64,000 nucleotides of DNA from Vibrio sp. Y2-5 (GTDB lineage: Bacteria; Pseudomonadota; Gammaproteobacteria; Enterobacterales; Vibrionaceae). The stretch is from the NCBI RefSeq assembly GCF_014596725.1, contig NZ_JACVEG010000009.1, positions 92,574 through 156,573 on the forward strand, given 5' to 3'. Below the pieces are notes generated by a model. The model saw only the letters and a program-made list of their open reading frames with translations. It was not told the DNA's origin and made no database searches. This document shows, in pieces, positions 44,841-54,289 of this stretch. Position 1 is the first letter of the stretch; each line of letters begins with the position of its first letter. The translations under genes were made by a program, and so were the position numbers.

Positions 44841-45806
44841 TCACTCCTTGTGTGCTAAATTCCAGAATGGCTCTTCAGCTAAATCCCAGTAACAGTCAGA
44901 CTCTCCGTCTCTGGTTAAGGTGATTTTTGAAGAAGCGTTTACTCGCCCAATCACATCAACGTTGATTTCACGAGCTTCAAATAATGCTTTGATCGACGGT
45001 ATTGCGGCTTCCTGACAGGTAATTAGATAACCAAAACTAGGAAAACTCAGAACCCATTGCTCTATATCCACACCTTCAGGTAAGGTGACTGCGTTTAAAT
45101 CAATTTCAACGCCTTTACCTGAGCAATCCATAAACATGGTTGTGGTACCCAATAACCCACCCTGACTAATATCTTTGCATCCGGTAACAAGAGGGATTTG
45201 GGCAACTTTTGGTAACAGAGCGATATCCTCTTTAAGTCGCCCATCACTAGCACTTGTTGCTGCATTCCAGTTTAGAAATGGCTTTCGGTATTCCCCACGT
45301 TGATCGATAACACATAGAAGATAGTCGCCTTCCTGAGCGTCAAAACTGGTCATCAAATTTTTCGCTTTACCTAATACTGCGACCGAAAGCTGGTTGTAAG
45401 GTGAGTTATGACATGTGTGCCCACCAACCACATCCACATCAAAAGCTTTTGCAGCGTCAATAATGCCTCGCTGAAGCTCGGTAAGTGCAAAATCATCCGT
45501 AGCCCAAACAGCATTAGTTACGGCAGTTGGTACTCCCCCCATAGATGCAATATCACTCAGATTAACCATGACTGAACACCAGCCAGCAAACCATGGATCA
45601 TGTTCAACAAATTCCGGAATAAATCCTTCCATTGCAAACAAGTCATAACCATCACCATTGGGAATAACGGCGGTGTCATCCCCGTTAGAAAAACCCCATC
45701 GGTTCTGTCGTTCAAAACGATTCAGAACATCGCCAAGCCGTTTTTTAGCTTTGAGCCCTGATGCGCTGCGTACAAACTTAGTGAATGATTGAAGTGCTGA
45801 ATCCAT
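44841..45806 (-). CDS. nitF: NitF, Sll0787-family AIR-synthase-like protein
   Basis: PurM/ThiL-like ATP-binding fold: NGDDTAVIPNGDGYDLFAMEG, VNLSDIASMGGVPTAV, and GGHTCHNSPYNQLSVAVLG. The family is homologous to AIR synthase and selenophosphate synthetase and probably makes a phosphorylated or activated intermediate; its substrate is not known. I chose the ATG at 45806 because GGAG lies six bases before it. This start is inside the end of nitE, so the two genes overlap by 29 bases. Confidence 0.85.
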   Translation of the reverse strand: MDSALQSFTKFVRSASGLKAKKRLGDVLNRFERQNRWGFSNGDDTAVIPNGDGYDLFAMEGFIPEFVEHDPWFAGWCSVMVNLSDIASMGGVPTAVTNAVWATDDFALTELQRGIIDAAKAFDVDVVGGHTCHNSPYNQLSVAVLGKAKNLMTSFDAQEGDYLLCVIDQRGEYRKPFLNWNAATSASDGRLKEDIALLPKVAQIPLVTGCKDISQGGLLGTTTMFMDCSGKGVEIDLNAVTLPEGVDIEQWVLSFPSFGYLITCQEAAIPSIKALFEAREINVDVIGRVNASSKITLTRDGESDCYWDLAEEPFWNLAHKE

Positions 45807-46383
45807 TTTCATCTCCAACCCAATAGTGGTTACACTGCTCAAACAGACGCATATCCAAGCGGAGTTGTCGTCCTTCTACCCAGAAACCATTTGGAGCATC
45901 ATCCATAGCCAGGTAATGGTTTAGATCCGCCATCATAGATACGTGAGGTACACCATAAGCCATACAGTCATTGGTTTTATCCCAGTGCAACTTAGCAAAA
46001 AAGCGCTCATTCTTTTTCTGTACTGTGGCATGAAACGCATCACAACCCAGTGTTGCTGCGCTTCGTACTGCCAACTCGATCAATGCTGCGCCCAACACAC
46101 CTTCGCGTCTGAATCTTTTATCTACCGCTAATCGCGAACCATACCAGTGGCGGTTAGATATCTCATGAATTCGCACCGTTCCAGCCACCCTTTCAGGCAT
46201 CCCTGCTACGTGAGTGACAGCCACCAGCGTTTTTGCAACGCCGTCGATTTCATCGATATCGTGACCATTAAATATCTCCTGCTCTTCACAAAATACGGCA
46301 TTGCGTATACGCCTTGCCTGCTCATGCTCCCAATCCGTTGTCGCCCATTTAATATGAAAGTGATGACTGATTTTATTGATCAT
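45778..46383 (-). CDS. nitE: NitE, MSMEG_0567/Sll0786-family N-acetyltransferase
   Basis: GNAT-fold protein of about 201 residues (RIRNAVFCEEQEIFNG, GTVRIHEISNRHWYGSRLAV, RREGVLGAALIELAVRSA with the acetyl-CoA pyrophosphate loop). I chose the ATG at 46383, which follows GAGGAG and overlaps the end of nitD by 11 bases; an upstream GTG-type start would add 18 residues without homology. Its acetyl acceptor is unknown. Confidence 0.85.
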   Translation of the reverse strand: MINKISHHFHIKWATTDWEHEQARRIRNAVFCEEQEIFNGHDIDEIDGVAKTLVAVTHVAGMPERVAGTVRIHEISNRHWYGSRLAVDKRFRREGVLGAALIELAVRSAATLGCDAFHATVQKKNERFFAKLHWDKTNDCMAYGVPHVSMMADLNHYLAMDDAPNGFWVEGRQLRLDMRLFEQCNHYWVGDENGFSTSIIH

Positions 46384-47497
46384 TGGCGGCTTTCTCCTCG
46401 TATTTGGATAAAGAGGTACAGGCACCACATTTGACACAACCAGCCTTGGTTTTATCCGACGTCATTTCTGCAGCGACAAGCTTTGATGCCAGTGGTTTTA
46501 GCAAGCTATCCATAAAGTCCGAAGAAGGGCTTGGATGGTCTTCTAACGGCGTTCCTCTGATAGGAACAAAAGGAACAACGAACGGATACACCCCTATCTC
46601 AATAAGCTCATCACAGAAATCCAATAAAGCTTCTTTGGTATCTCCTAATCCTGCCAATAGATAGGTGCTTACCTGACCTCGACCAAAAACGGTCACCGCA
46701 GACTTAAAAGCACTCATGTACTCTTCAAGGCTAATTTCCGCTTTACCCGGAGTGATTTTTTTTCTCACGTCAGACGTTACGACTTCGAGATGCATGCCAA
46801 GACTATCTATTCCACTATCTTTCATTTTTTGAAACCAGGAATGATCTTGTGGCGGTTCGCACTGCCCCTGAATTGGGACATCAACAACCTGCTTAATCGC
46901 TTCTGCACTTTCACACATTACTCTTGCTCCGCGATCACTATTGTTTGGTGTTCCCGTTGTCATAACGATATGTTTAACGCCATCAAGTTCAACCGCCACT
47001 TTCGCGACTTCTGCTAACTGCTCGGGAGTTTTGCGATTAATCGTTCGACCCGCATTCAGCGATTGACCAATGGAGCAGAACTGACAGGCCTTACGTTTAT
47101 TCTCATAACGAATACAAGTTTGAATGACCGTTGTCGCCAATACATCGTTACTATGCAGTGTCGCTATATGGCTATAAGGAACACCATCACTTGTGCTTCT
47201 GTCATAAAAGTTAGGTTTCGGTGTAAACCCCACTTGCGTAATAGGAATGATCTCACCCGTCTCAATATCATTTTTCAGCAAAGTATTGCCTTGCAGCGTG
47301 TACTGAGACTCCCATGCTGTTTGGGTATACGTTGGGATCATCAATGTTCGTCCATCGAACTGCATTGCCTGATGATCAGATGGACCTGCTCCACCTTTTC
47401 TGCTGACCACATCGTGGTCAGGGGTCATAATTTTCACACCATGAGTCTGTATATCGGTAAGTACATCGGCACTTATATCGTTATGATTAATCGTCAT
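46373..47497 (-). CDS. nitD: NitD, MSMEG_0568-family radical SAM protein
   Basis: 374 residues from the ATG at 47497, which has a GGAGGAG site. The cluster-binding cysteines read CIRYENKRKACQFC, a CX9CX2C spacing instead of CX3CX2C. A second group, GCVKCGACTSL, is near the C terminus and may hold another iron-sulfur cluster. The rest (VMTTGTPN, CEPPQDHSWF) follows the biotin-synthase/lipoyl-synthase-like fold. The reaction is unknown. It overlaps nitC by 11 bases. Confidence 0.88.
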   Translation of the reverse strand: MTINHNDISADVLTDIQTHGVKIMTPDHDVVSRKGGAGPSDHQAMQFDGRTLMIPTYTQTAWESQYTLQGNTLLKNDIETGEIIPITQVGFTPKPNFYDRSTSDGVPYSHIATLHSNDVLATTVIQTCIRYENKRKACQFCSIGQSLNAGRTINRKTPEQLAEVAKVAVELDGVKHIVMTTGTPNNSDRGARVMCESAEAIKQVVDVPIQGQCEPPQDHSWFQKMKDSGIDSLGMHLEVVTSDVRKKITPGKAEISLEEYMSAFKSAVTVFGRGQVSTYLLAGLGDTKEALLDFCDELIEIGVYPFVVPFVPIRGTPLEDHPSPSSDFMDSLLKPLASKLVAAEMTSDKTKAGCVKCGACTSLSKYEEKAANDQ

Positions 47498-48476
47498 AGA
47501 ACTCCTCCGGTATGTATGCAGAAGCCTCTTCGCTACCCGTATGCGGTCCCATTTCTCTCGAGTAGGTAGCAGGAGCATTATTGATTGCCAGACTCAGTAA
47601 CTCAGGACGCGCATAATGACCAACAGAGTCCATCATACGTTTGCGCTTATCGATTAAGTCGAAATCCAAATCGGCAATAACAAGTCCCTCACCTTCTGTC
47701 AAAGGAGGAGCCAGATGTTTTCCTTCCGGAGAAATAATGGCGGTGTTGCATCCGTCCCTCAGGGCTTTTTGCATCTGTTCATCACTGGTAATAGATTGAA
47801 TCTGCTCTTCAGTTAACCACCCTGTTGAGTTCACAACGAAACAACCAGATTCCAAAGCATGATGACGAATGGTGACATCCATCTGCTCACCAAAAATTGG
47901 CCCCACTAATGAACCGGGGAACTGTGCACAATGAATCTGTTCGTGCTGCGTCATCAGGCTATAGCGCGCAAGCGGATTGTAGTGTTCCCAACATGCTAAA
48001 GCGCCAATGCGACCTTTACCTGTTTCCACCACTTTTAATCCTGATGCATCTCCCTGCCCCCAGATCATACGTTCATGATAAGTTGGTGTAATTTTGCGTC
48101 GTTTTAGAACAAGTTCTCCCAACTCATTAAAAATAAGCTGAGTGTTATAAAGTGAGCCGTGGTCACGTTCATTAATACCAAGCACAACGACCATACCGTG
48201 TTCTTTGGCTTTGTTTCCTACTGCTACCGTAGTATCACTTGGTACTTCCACCGCATTTTTATACAGTTTTAAATGCGCTTTACCCTGCTTTACCGGTGGC
48301 TCAATAAATGAAAAATACGGGTAATAAGGTAAGAAAGTTTCCGGAAAAACGATTAATTCCACGCCTTGTTCAGCGGCTTCATCAATGGTTTTTAGTACTT
48401 TTTTCAGCGTACCGTTCAGACTCTCAAGATCAGGTGATATCTGAACGGCAGCAGCTCGTACAATCCGTTTGCTCAT
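47487..48476 (-). CDS. nitC: NitC, Nit1-subfamily nitrilase
   Basis: 329 residues. The nitrilase triad is Glu46 in FPETFLP, Lys128 in RRKITPTYHER and Cys162 in LACWEHYNP. The C-terminal tail is short. In Nit1C clusters of Pseudomonas, nitC is needed to use cyanide or 3-cyanoalanine as nitrogen source; in cyanobacteria the orthologue is part of a nitrogen-starvation cluster. Gene order and overlaps confirm it belongs to this operon. Confidence 0.93.
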   Translation of the reverse strand: MSKRIVRAAAVQISPDLESLNGTLKKVLKTIDEAAEQGVELIVFPETFLPYYPYFSFIEPPVKQGKAHLKLYKNAVEVPSDTTVAVGNKAKEHGMVVVLGINERDHGSLYNTQLIFNELGELVLKRRKITPTYHERMIWGQGDASGLKVVETGKGRIGALACWEHYNPLARYSLMTQHEQIHCAQFPGSLVGPIFGEQMDVTIRHHALESGCFVVNSTGWLTEEQIQSITSDEQMQKALRDGCNTAIISPEGKHLAPPLTEGEGLVIADLDFDLIDKRKRMMDSVGHYARPELLSLAINNAPATYSREMGPHTGSEEASAYIPEEFYDD

Positions 48477-48494
48477 AGCTGCTGCTCCCTGTTC

Positions 48495-48977
48495 TTATAA
48501 AGTCCAAGTATCGACGATGACTGCGTTATCTCGCATATGAAGCAGTTTCAAATCCATAACATCCAATGGGTTAATTGGACGAATACCTTCAATTAATGAC
48601 GGTTCACCGTGACCATATAGAGCCTGAAGAGCAAATCGGCATGCATAGACCTTCCCGCCTTCAGCCATGAATTTTTGTAACTGATTCGCATAGTTCATAT
48701 GACCAGGGAAAGCTTCGTCACCAATCGTAGGAAAACCACGTTGAAGACCAAGAGTAACGCCCGGGCCATAAAGAAGAATGGATGTTTCAAACCCTTTGCG
48801 TTGAAGACGTGTTGCCTGCAACATATTGACTAATCCAATAGAGCCTTCAAATGCAACAGTGTGAAATGTAACTAGCGCTTTCTGACCGGCTTCTGCTTTT
48901 ACGTCTTCAAATACCTTTTCTTCGTAATCAACAAAAAAATCACCAGCTTTATGCATTGGGGTTTCTACTTTAGGCAT
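48495..48977 (-). CDS. nitB: NitB, MSMEG_0572/Sll0783-family protein
   Basis: 160-residue cytoplasmic protein, first gene of the nit operon. It has the family pattern FEGSIGLVNMLQATRLQRKGF and LYGPGVTLGLQRGFP, then GGKVYACRFALQALYG, reminiscent of a DsrE-like alpha/beta fold. The cyanobacterial homologue Sll0783 is needed for polyhydroxybutyrate formation under nitrogen starvation. Biochemical function is unknown. Start ATG at 48977 with an AGAATAAG-type site upstream. Confidence 0.85.
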   Translation of the reverse strand: MPKVETPMHKAGDFFVDYEEKVFEDVKAEAGQKALVTFHTVAFEGSIGLVNMLQATRLQRKGFETSILLYGPGVTLGLQRGFPTIGDEAFPGHMNYANQLQKFMAEGGKVYACRFALQALYGHGEPSLIEGIRPINPLDVMDLKLLHMRDNAVIVDTWTL

Positions 48978-49230
48978 GACTTATTCTCCATTATATTTTT
49001 ATCTAGTTAAGAAACTGATTCCGTCAGCTTCGAATTAGCTATTGCAGAGGAGATGCCAATGATTGCATCATAAAAAGCAATCAATTTGCGATAAAGTAAC
49101 TACTCGCTCTCTTTAGATTGCATAAAATAATTTTTTGAACGCATTTAGGTTTAAGAAGTGCAGGCTGAAACTAAGAGTGATTCACATTATCGGTGCAAGT
49201 TTCACCAATATAGTTCACAAGGAAAGTGCA
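48978..49230. promoter_or_regulatory. Divergent promoter region between nitB and the MocR gene
   Basis: The 253 bases should hold both promoters and the operator of the MocR-type regulator. Short AT-rich elements such as TAAAATAATT are seen near 49122, but I could not identify a clear palindrome or direct repeat that I would call an operator. Confidence 0.5.
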
Positions 49231-50634
49231 ATGTATAAAGACCGGATTGAATCATGGAAGCAAAAAATTGAGCAGAAAGGCAAATATCCAGTTTATAAAC
49301 TGATTGCTGATTTAATCGATCAGGATATTGAATCGGGGAAATTGCAACCAAATGATCAGATCCCCCCTATGCGTGATATGGCAAGCCAATTAGGTATTAA
49401 CTACTCCACGGCTTCCCGTGCATATACAGAAGCCAAAAAACGGGGGTTGATAGAAACGGTTACAGGTGCAGGAACCTTCATCCGCGGTAAAGTCCCCGCC
49501 ATAAAACAGTCGATGGCTCCTTATGAATTAATGATGAATATGGTAATTGAGCCTGCGACTCCTACATTAATAGACGAAATTAAGGATGTCGCTTTATCCA
49601 CCCTCGCGATGACAGACTTGTATTCAATCATGCGATATCAAAATTACGGGGGAACTGAAGAATCTAATCGTGCATTATTATCGCTTATTCAACGTCGACT
49701 TCCTGAAGCTCAGTTTGAACGCGTTATTACTACACAGGGCGTTCACTCTGCCATAACCGCTTTGCTCACATTATTGTGTGATGATAACCAGGTTCTATGT
49801 GTTGATAGCCTGACTTATCCTGGTATCAAACCAATAGCTGCACAATTAGGAAAAACGCTACACGCACTGGAACGTGATAGTAACGGCCCTACTGCGACTT
49901 CATTTGAGAACGCATGTAAAACTCACAAAGTTTCAGCACTCTATTTAAACCCTACAATGCAAAACCCAACTTGCACAACAATTAATAAGAATCGCAGGGA
50001 AGCTCTGTGTGATGTCGCCATGCGTTATAACGTCGCAATAATCGAAGACGACAGTTATGGCTTACTCTCCGAGATCAATATCCCTCCTCTCGCTCATTTC
50101 GCACCAGAGCTAACTTTTTACCTAGGCGGATTTTCTAAATGTCTTGGACCGGGAATTCGTGCCGGCTTTATGCTGTGTCCTAATAAACGTAAAACAGAGC
50201 AAGTTATTGGTGCTCTGCGTTCACTTAACGTTATGGGGGTCCCTCTCATTAATAGAATTCTCTCAAATTGGATTAATCAGGGAACGCTCGACCATATGAT
50301 CATTTCAGTCCGAAGGGAAGCCAACGCTCGACGTCTAATTGTTCTCGATATTCTTGAAAAATATCAGGTCAATATGGAGCCCAATGCGTTTCATTTTTGG
50401 CTAACTTTGCCAAAAAACTTCATAAAGGAAAGTTTTCATTTTGCCGAAGAGTTACGTAAAGAAGGCGTAAGTGCCGTAGCCAGTACGGCGTTTTCTACTG
50501 ACAATAACCCTCCTCAAGCGATTCGGGTATGTGTTGGCGGACCAATAAGTAGAATTGATACGAAAGAGAACCTTCAACTGATTAGAAGCAAACTGCTTCA
50601 ATATGAAGACCAGCAGAACGTTTTATCGCTATAA
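49231..50634 (+). CDS. MocR-type (GntR-aminotransferase) transcriptional regulator
   Basis: 467 residues from the ATG at 49231 (AAGGAAA site); the frame is open upstream but without homology. Residues 15-85 are a GntR winged helix (PPMRDMASQLGINYSTASRAYTE). Residues 100-467 are a class I aminotransferase-like domain with PTMQNPTCTTI and the PLP lysine in GGFSKCLGPGIRAG. MocR proteins sense PLP adducts or amino compounds. It is divergent from the nit operon and most likely controls it. Confidence 0.9.
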   Translation: MYKDRIESWKQKIEQKGKYPVYKLIADLIDQDIESGKLQPNDQIPPMRDMASQLGINYSTASRAYTEAKKRGLIETVTGAGTFIRGKVPAIKQSMAPYELMMNMVIEPATPTLIDEIKDVALSTLAMTDLYSIMRYQNYGGTEESNRALLSLIQRRLPEAQFERVITTQGVHSAITALLTLLCDDNQVLCVDSLTYPGIKPIAAQLGKTLHALERDSNGPTATSFENACKTHKVSALYLNPTMQNPTCTTINKNRREALCDVAMRYNVAIIEDDSYGLLSEINIPPLAHFAPELTFYLGGFSKCLGPGIRAGFMLCPNKRKTEQVIGALRSLNVMGVPLINRILSNWINQGTLDHMIISVRREANARRLIVLDILEKYQVNMEPNAFHFWLTLPKNFIKESFHFAEELRKEGVSAVASTAFSTDNNPPQAIRVCVGGPISRIDTKENLQLIRSKLLQYEDQQNVLSL

Positions 50635-51011
50635 CACTTGATCTGGGGAATAATCATACAATACAAAATAGCACCGAATAACGGAACTTTAATTAAGGCT
50701 TAACAAAGCGTTAAACGCCTAGTTCATCTTAGATCACAGGCGTAAACGTATTCAGTAGCTAGTTAATATATGACAAAGTCGCTTGGTAATTAAGGGACGA
50801 CAGAATCGTTCGGTGACCACACAAAAACTTCAACCACTTGTAAAAAGCTTTTGGATAATAGTGAGTTGGGAGTCTCTCTCAATCAAACCTTCGGATAACT
50901 TCAGATATCCCAGAACAGACCGACCACCACTTTTATCCGATGGTCGAGTCACACAGTAATGGATCACTTAAGTTACATGCTATATAGAGCCTGAATCATC
51001 AAAAAACATGT
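50635..51011. other. 377-base stretch with no gene
   Basis: No ORF, RNA gene or clear repeat was seen. It separates the nit island from the D-lactate dehydrogenase and is a likely right boundary of the accessory region. Confidence 0.4.
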
Positions 51012-52001
51012 CTACAAAAAATTTGAGTTCGGTTTTGAATGGATGAAGGCGTCAATATTCATTAATGTGGTTACCGCAATATTATTTAGTGCATCGGTGG
51101 TTAGAAAAGCTTGATGCCCGGTGAAAATAACATTGTGGCAGGCTGACAACCTACGGAATACATCATCCACGATTACATCATTCGATTTATCTTGGAAGAA
51201 TAGATCTTTTTCAGCTTCATAGACATCAAGACCAAGTGCCCCGATATGTCCTTCTTTAAGCGATTCAATTGCCGCAGAGGAATCTAATAGCTCTCCACGA
51301 CTGGTATTGATGATCATCACGCCACGCTTCATGTTAGCAAAGGCTGCTTTATCTAGAAGGTGGTAATTATCTGGTGTCATTGGGCAGTGAAGTGAAATGA
51401 CATCAGACTGTTTAATTAAATCATTCAAGCTGCAATAACTGGCACCAAGTTCTATAGCAACCTCACTTGGGAAAGGGTCGTAGCACACCACATTCATTCC
51501 AAGGCCTTTTAAGATTCTTATCGTGGCTAAGCCAATTTTCCCAGTACCAATGATGCCCGCTGTCCTACCATGAAAATTAAAACCGACGAGACCTTCTAGC
51601 GAAAAATTTGCTTCTCTTGTACGTTGATAGGCCTTATGAAAGCGTCGGTTTAAGGTCATCATTAACCCAACAGCATGTTCAGCGATCGCCTCCGGTGAAT
51701 AGGCTGGTACGCGTGCAACCGCAATATTGAACTCTTTAGCGGCTTCTATATCGACGTTGTTAAAACCCGCACAACGCATGGCAATCATTTTCACGCCATA
51801 ACTCGCCAATTGCTCGAGAACCTCGCGGGATAAATCGTCATTAACGAAAGCACACACCACTTCACAACCCTGTGCAATTTGTGCGGTTTTTCGGGTGAGT
51901 AAAAAATCATGAAAATGATAGGATATATCTTCACTGTTTTTTACTTGCTCAAAACTCACTTGGTCGTAAGATTTCGTACTAAAAAAAGCAATATTAATCA
52001 T
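51012..52001 (-). CDS. ldhA: D-lactate dehydrogenase (NAD-dependent, fermentative type)
   Basis: Reduces pyruvate to D-lactate in fermentation. 329 residues of the D-2-hydroxyacid dehydrogenase family: MRCAGFNNVDIEAA, the NAD motif GIIGTGKIGLATIRILKGLG, MINTSRGELLDSSAAIE, LDVYEAE and the catalytic His in TGHQAFLT. The start at 52001 has an AAGGAAACC site. The 317 bases upstream hold no gene and no obvious operator. Confidence 0.92.
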   Translation of the reverse strand: MINIAFFSTKSYDQVSFEQVKNSEDISYHFHDFLLTRKTAQIAQGCEVVCAFVNDDLSREVLEQLASYGVKMIAMRCAGFNNVDIEAAKEFNIAVARVPAYSPEAIAEHAVGLMMTLNRRFHKAYQRTREANFSLEGLVGFNFHGRTAGIIGTGKIGLATIRILKGLGMNVVCYDPFPSEVAIELGASYCSLNDLIKQSDVISLHCPMTPDNYHLLDKAAFANMKRGVMIINTSRGELLDSSAAIESLKEGHIGALGLDVYEAEKDLFFQDKSNDVIVDDVFRRLSACHNVIFTGHQAFLTTDALNNIAVTTLMNIDAFIHSKPNSNFL

Positions 52002-52318
52002 AAGGTTTCCTTCCAGCTCATTCTCATAAGCCATAATGGTGAATGAGGTTAAAGTTTCTGATTTAACGTTTCAGTTAAGCCTAGTCTATACGCATCAATA
52101 TCATAGCTAAGCCATTAAACGAAACCACTTTTACTCTACTCTGTCCCTTAAAATCGTCAAACATGATTGCCCATCATAGGTTTTTGCCACAATACCATGT
52201 CGAGATAGCTCGATTTACCATAAGGAGTTTTTGTCAGTAGGCAACTAAGACCGAAACTCTGGTCAACATTAATATAGAGAAAAAACCTAGGCCGGATGCC
52301 TTTCCTCTAAAGTACATT

Positions 52319-54289
52319 TCATTGGAGAAACGATTTTTCTTTATTTTTTCTCTTTTTTTCTTGTTCCAATATATAGATAGCTTCTTTAAATGAGACTGGT
52401 TTGCTAAATAAGTATCCCTGATAAAAATCTATACCACTTTGTCCAATTAATGCTAATTGATCATCAGTCTCTATACCCTCTGCAACAACATTTGTTCCAA
52501 TTGTGTGAGCCATTTTAGTAACAGCAGAAACAATGCTTTTGTCTTTGTCACAAGAACAAATGTTATCAATATAGGACTTATCAATTTTAATATAATCAAT
52601 CTTCAGATTTCTAAGTACAGCAATGGATGAAAAGCCCGTACCAAAGTCATCGACAGAAATCATTACTCCAGCTTCTTTGGCCTGAATAATACGGTTAGTG
52701 AGCTTGGTTATATTTGAAATCATTGCAGTTTCAGTTATTTCCAAATGAACGTTCGCTGGATTAACCGAGTATTTATTCATAATGAACTGCAAGTAGCTAA
52801 TAAAATCATCATCTTCCAACTGAATTACAGACACATTAATCGAGATAGAAATCGACGGATGTGTTTTATTCATATCCGCTAATGCCTCAATAGACATTTT
52901 CAAGATTAACTGTCCTAGTTCAACAATCAATCCATGTTCTTCTGCTACTGATATAAACTCGGCGGGCGAGATATTTTTGTTCTCTAGCTCCCAACGGACG
53001 AGAGCTTCAAACGAATGAACTTCTTGATTGCTACAACGTACTATAGGTTGGAAGTTCATGAAAAAGTTTTCAGCGCCAATGGCTGCTTTTAAGTGATAAC
53101 GCAAGTATTGATTTCGTTGCTGATCTTCTTGAATTTTTGTGTCGTAACAACAAACTCTTGTGTTGCTTTTCTTTCCCTGTGTAACGGCTAGATAAGCATT
53201 TCTCATGGCTTGATTGACCGAAATGCTGTCATTTCCAATGTAGTAACCAAAATAATAATCAGGTTTAACTCGGATGTTATCTAGTTGAAAGTAAACACTT
53301 AATTGTTTTCTTATTGTAGCAATGAATTTTAAAATCTCTTCTTCGGTGCTTACTTTTATGTGGACGGTAAACTCATCATTGCCGTATCGGGCTGAGCAAG
53401 TGTCATAAAATTTATCGATGTTTTTTAGAACCTCACCGACCTTGGTGATAATGTGGTCACCGTATTGGTGACCATAGTTCTGATTAACATTATGAAGTTT
53501 TTCTATATCTATATGTACAAATCCATTGAGCGAGCGGTGCTGGTTGTTTTTGGCTTTTATTAGGGTTATTGCAGATATGAAACTCTTTCGGTTAAGCAAC
53601 CCCGTCAACATGTCACGCTGCTCAAGCATGGATATTTTTTGATCTTTGTTGTGAGAATCAATTTCTAAATCTGATGCGATTGCTTCTACTTTTGCCTGAC
53701 TGTCTATAAGAGAGAATATAATCCGAGAGCTTTTTACGGCTGTTATACATAGAGCTACACCATAGAGTAGTCCCATAAGTCCAAGGCTTTCTAGGCTTGG
53801 GTCTCCGGACATAATTAGCACAACACTGTATGGGAAAATGGTCAGTGAAACATAAGCGATCGCAGAGCGAAGGTCACAGGACAACAAGGTAACGCTACCG
53901 CCAGACATGCCGCAAAATATAATTAATGACAACATAGTCTCTTTAGTCGACATACTCTGGTGAAATAGATATGGGTAAAAAGCCCAAGTAAGGCCAGCAA
54001 TCACAACACCAACAAAATGCAAATCGAGTTTATGTTTATTGTCATTTGAAAAATAAGAATGAACAAAATATCTAAAAGCGGTAACTGAAATTAATAAGAT
54101 TAACCAACTTAATTTCTCTTGTCCTATAACGGTTCCATACATATCAGTCATTACTAAAGTAAAAGCAATCACTATGTTTATTGCCAGTAAGACAGGAAGA
54201 TTTGCAGATAAAATCAACAAACGTTGGTACTTGTACATCGAAGTTATTCTCTGAAGCATCGTTATAAGAATTCGTGAAACATCATCCAT
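52319..54289 (-). CDS. Membrane GGDEF/EAL protein, probable c-di-GMP phosphodiesterase
   Basis: 656 residues. The first 200 residues have about six membrane helices. A GGDEF domain (residues 230-390) has RYGNDEF where active cyclases have GGDEF, so it is probably inactive or a GTP sensor. The EAL domain (400-650) is complete: FEALVRWE, SINVSVIQLED, LEITETAMI, VDDFGTGFSS, IKIDKSYI, AEGIET and YQGYLFSKP. Hydrolysis of c-di-GMP is the expected activity. It is monocistronic. Confidence 0.9.
   Translation of the reverse strand: MDDVSRILITMLQRITSMYKYQRLLILSANLPVLLAINIVIAFTLVMTDMYGTVIGQEKLSWLILLISVTAFRYFVHSYFSNDNKHKLDLHFVGVVIAGLTWAFYPYLFHQSMSTKETMLSLIIFCGMSGGSVTLLSCDLRSAIAYVSLTIFPYSVVLIMSGDPSLESLGLMGLLYGVALCITAVKSSRIIFSLIDSQAKVEAIASDLEIDSHNKDQKISMLEQRDMLTGLLNRKSFISAITLIKAKNNQHRSLNGFVHIDIEKLHNVNQNYGHQYGDHIITKVGEVLKNIDKFYDTCSARYGNDEFTVHIKVSTEEEILKFIATIRKQLSVYFQLDNIRVKPDYYFGYYIGNDSISVNQAMRNAYLAVTQGKKSNTRVCCYDTKIQEDQQRNQYLRYHLKAAIGAENFFMNFQPIVRCSNQEVHSFEALVRWELENKNISPAEFISVAEEHGLIVELGQLILKMSIEALADMNKTHPSISISINVSVIQLEDDDFISYLQFIMNKYSVNPANVHLEITETAMISNITKLTNRIIQAKEAGVMISVDDFGTGFSSIAVLRNLKIDYIKIDKSYIDNICSCDKDKSIVSAVTKMAHTIGTNVVAEGIETDDQLALIGQSGIDFYQGYLFSKPVSFKEAIYILEQEKKRKNKEKSFLQ

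Noticed and set aside
47063..47569. A 168-residue plus-strand frame across nitC/nitD
   Set aside because: It is antisense to two certain genes and shows no family pattern or ribosome site.
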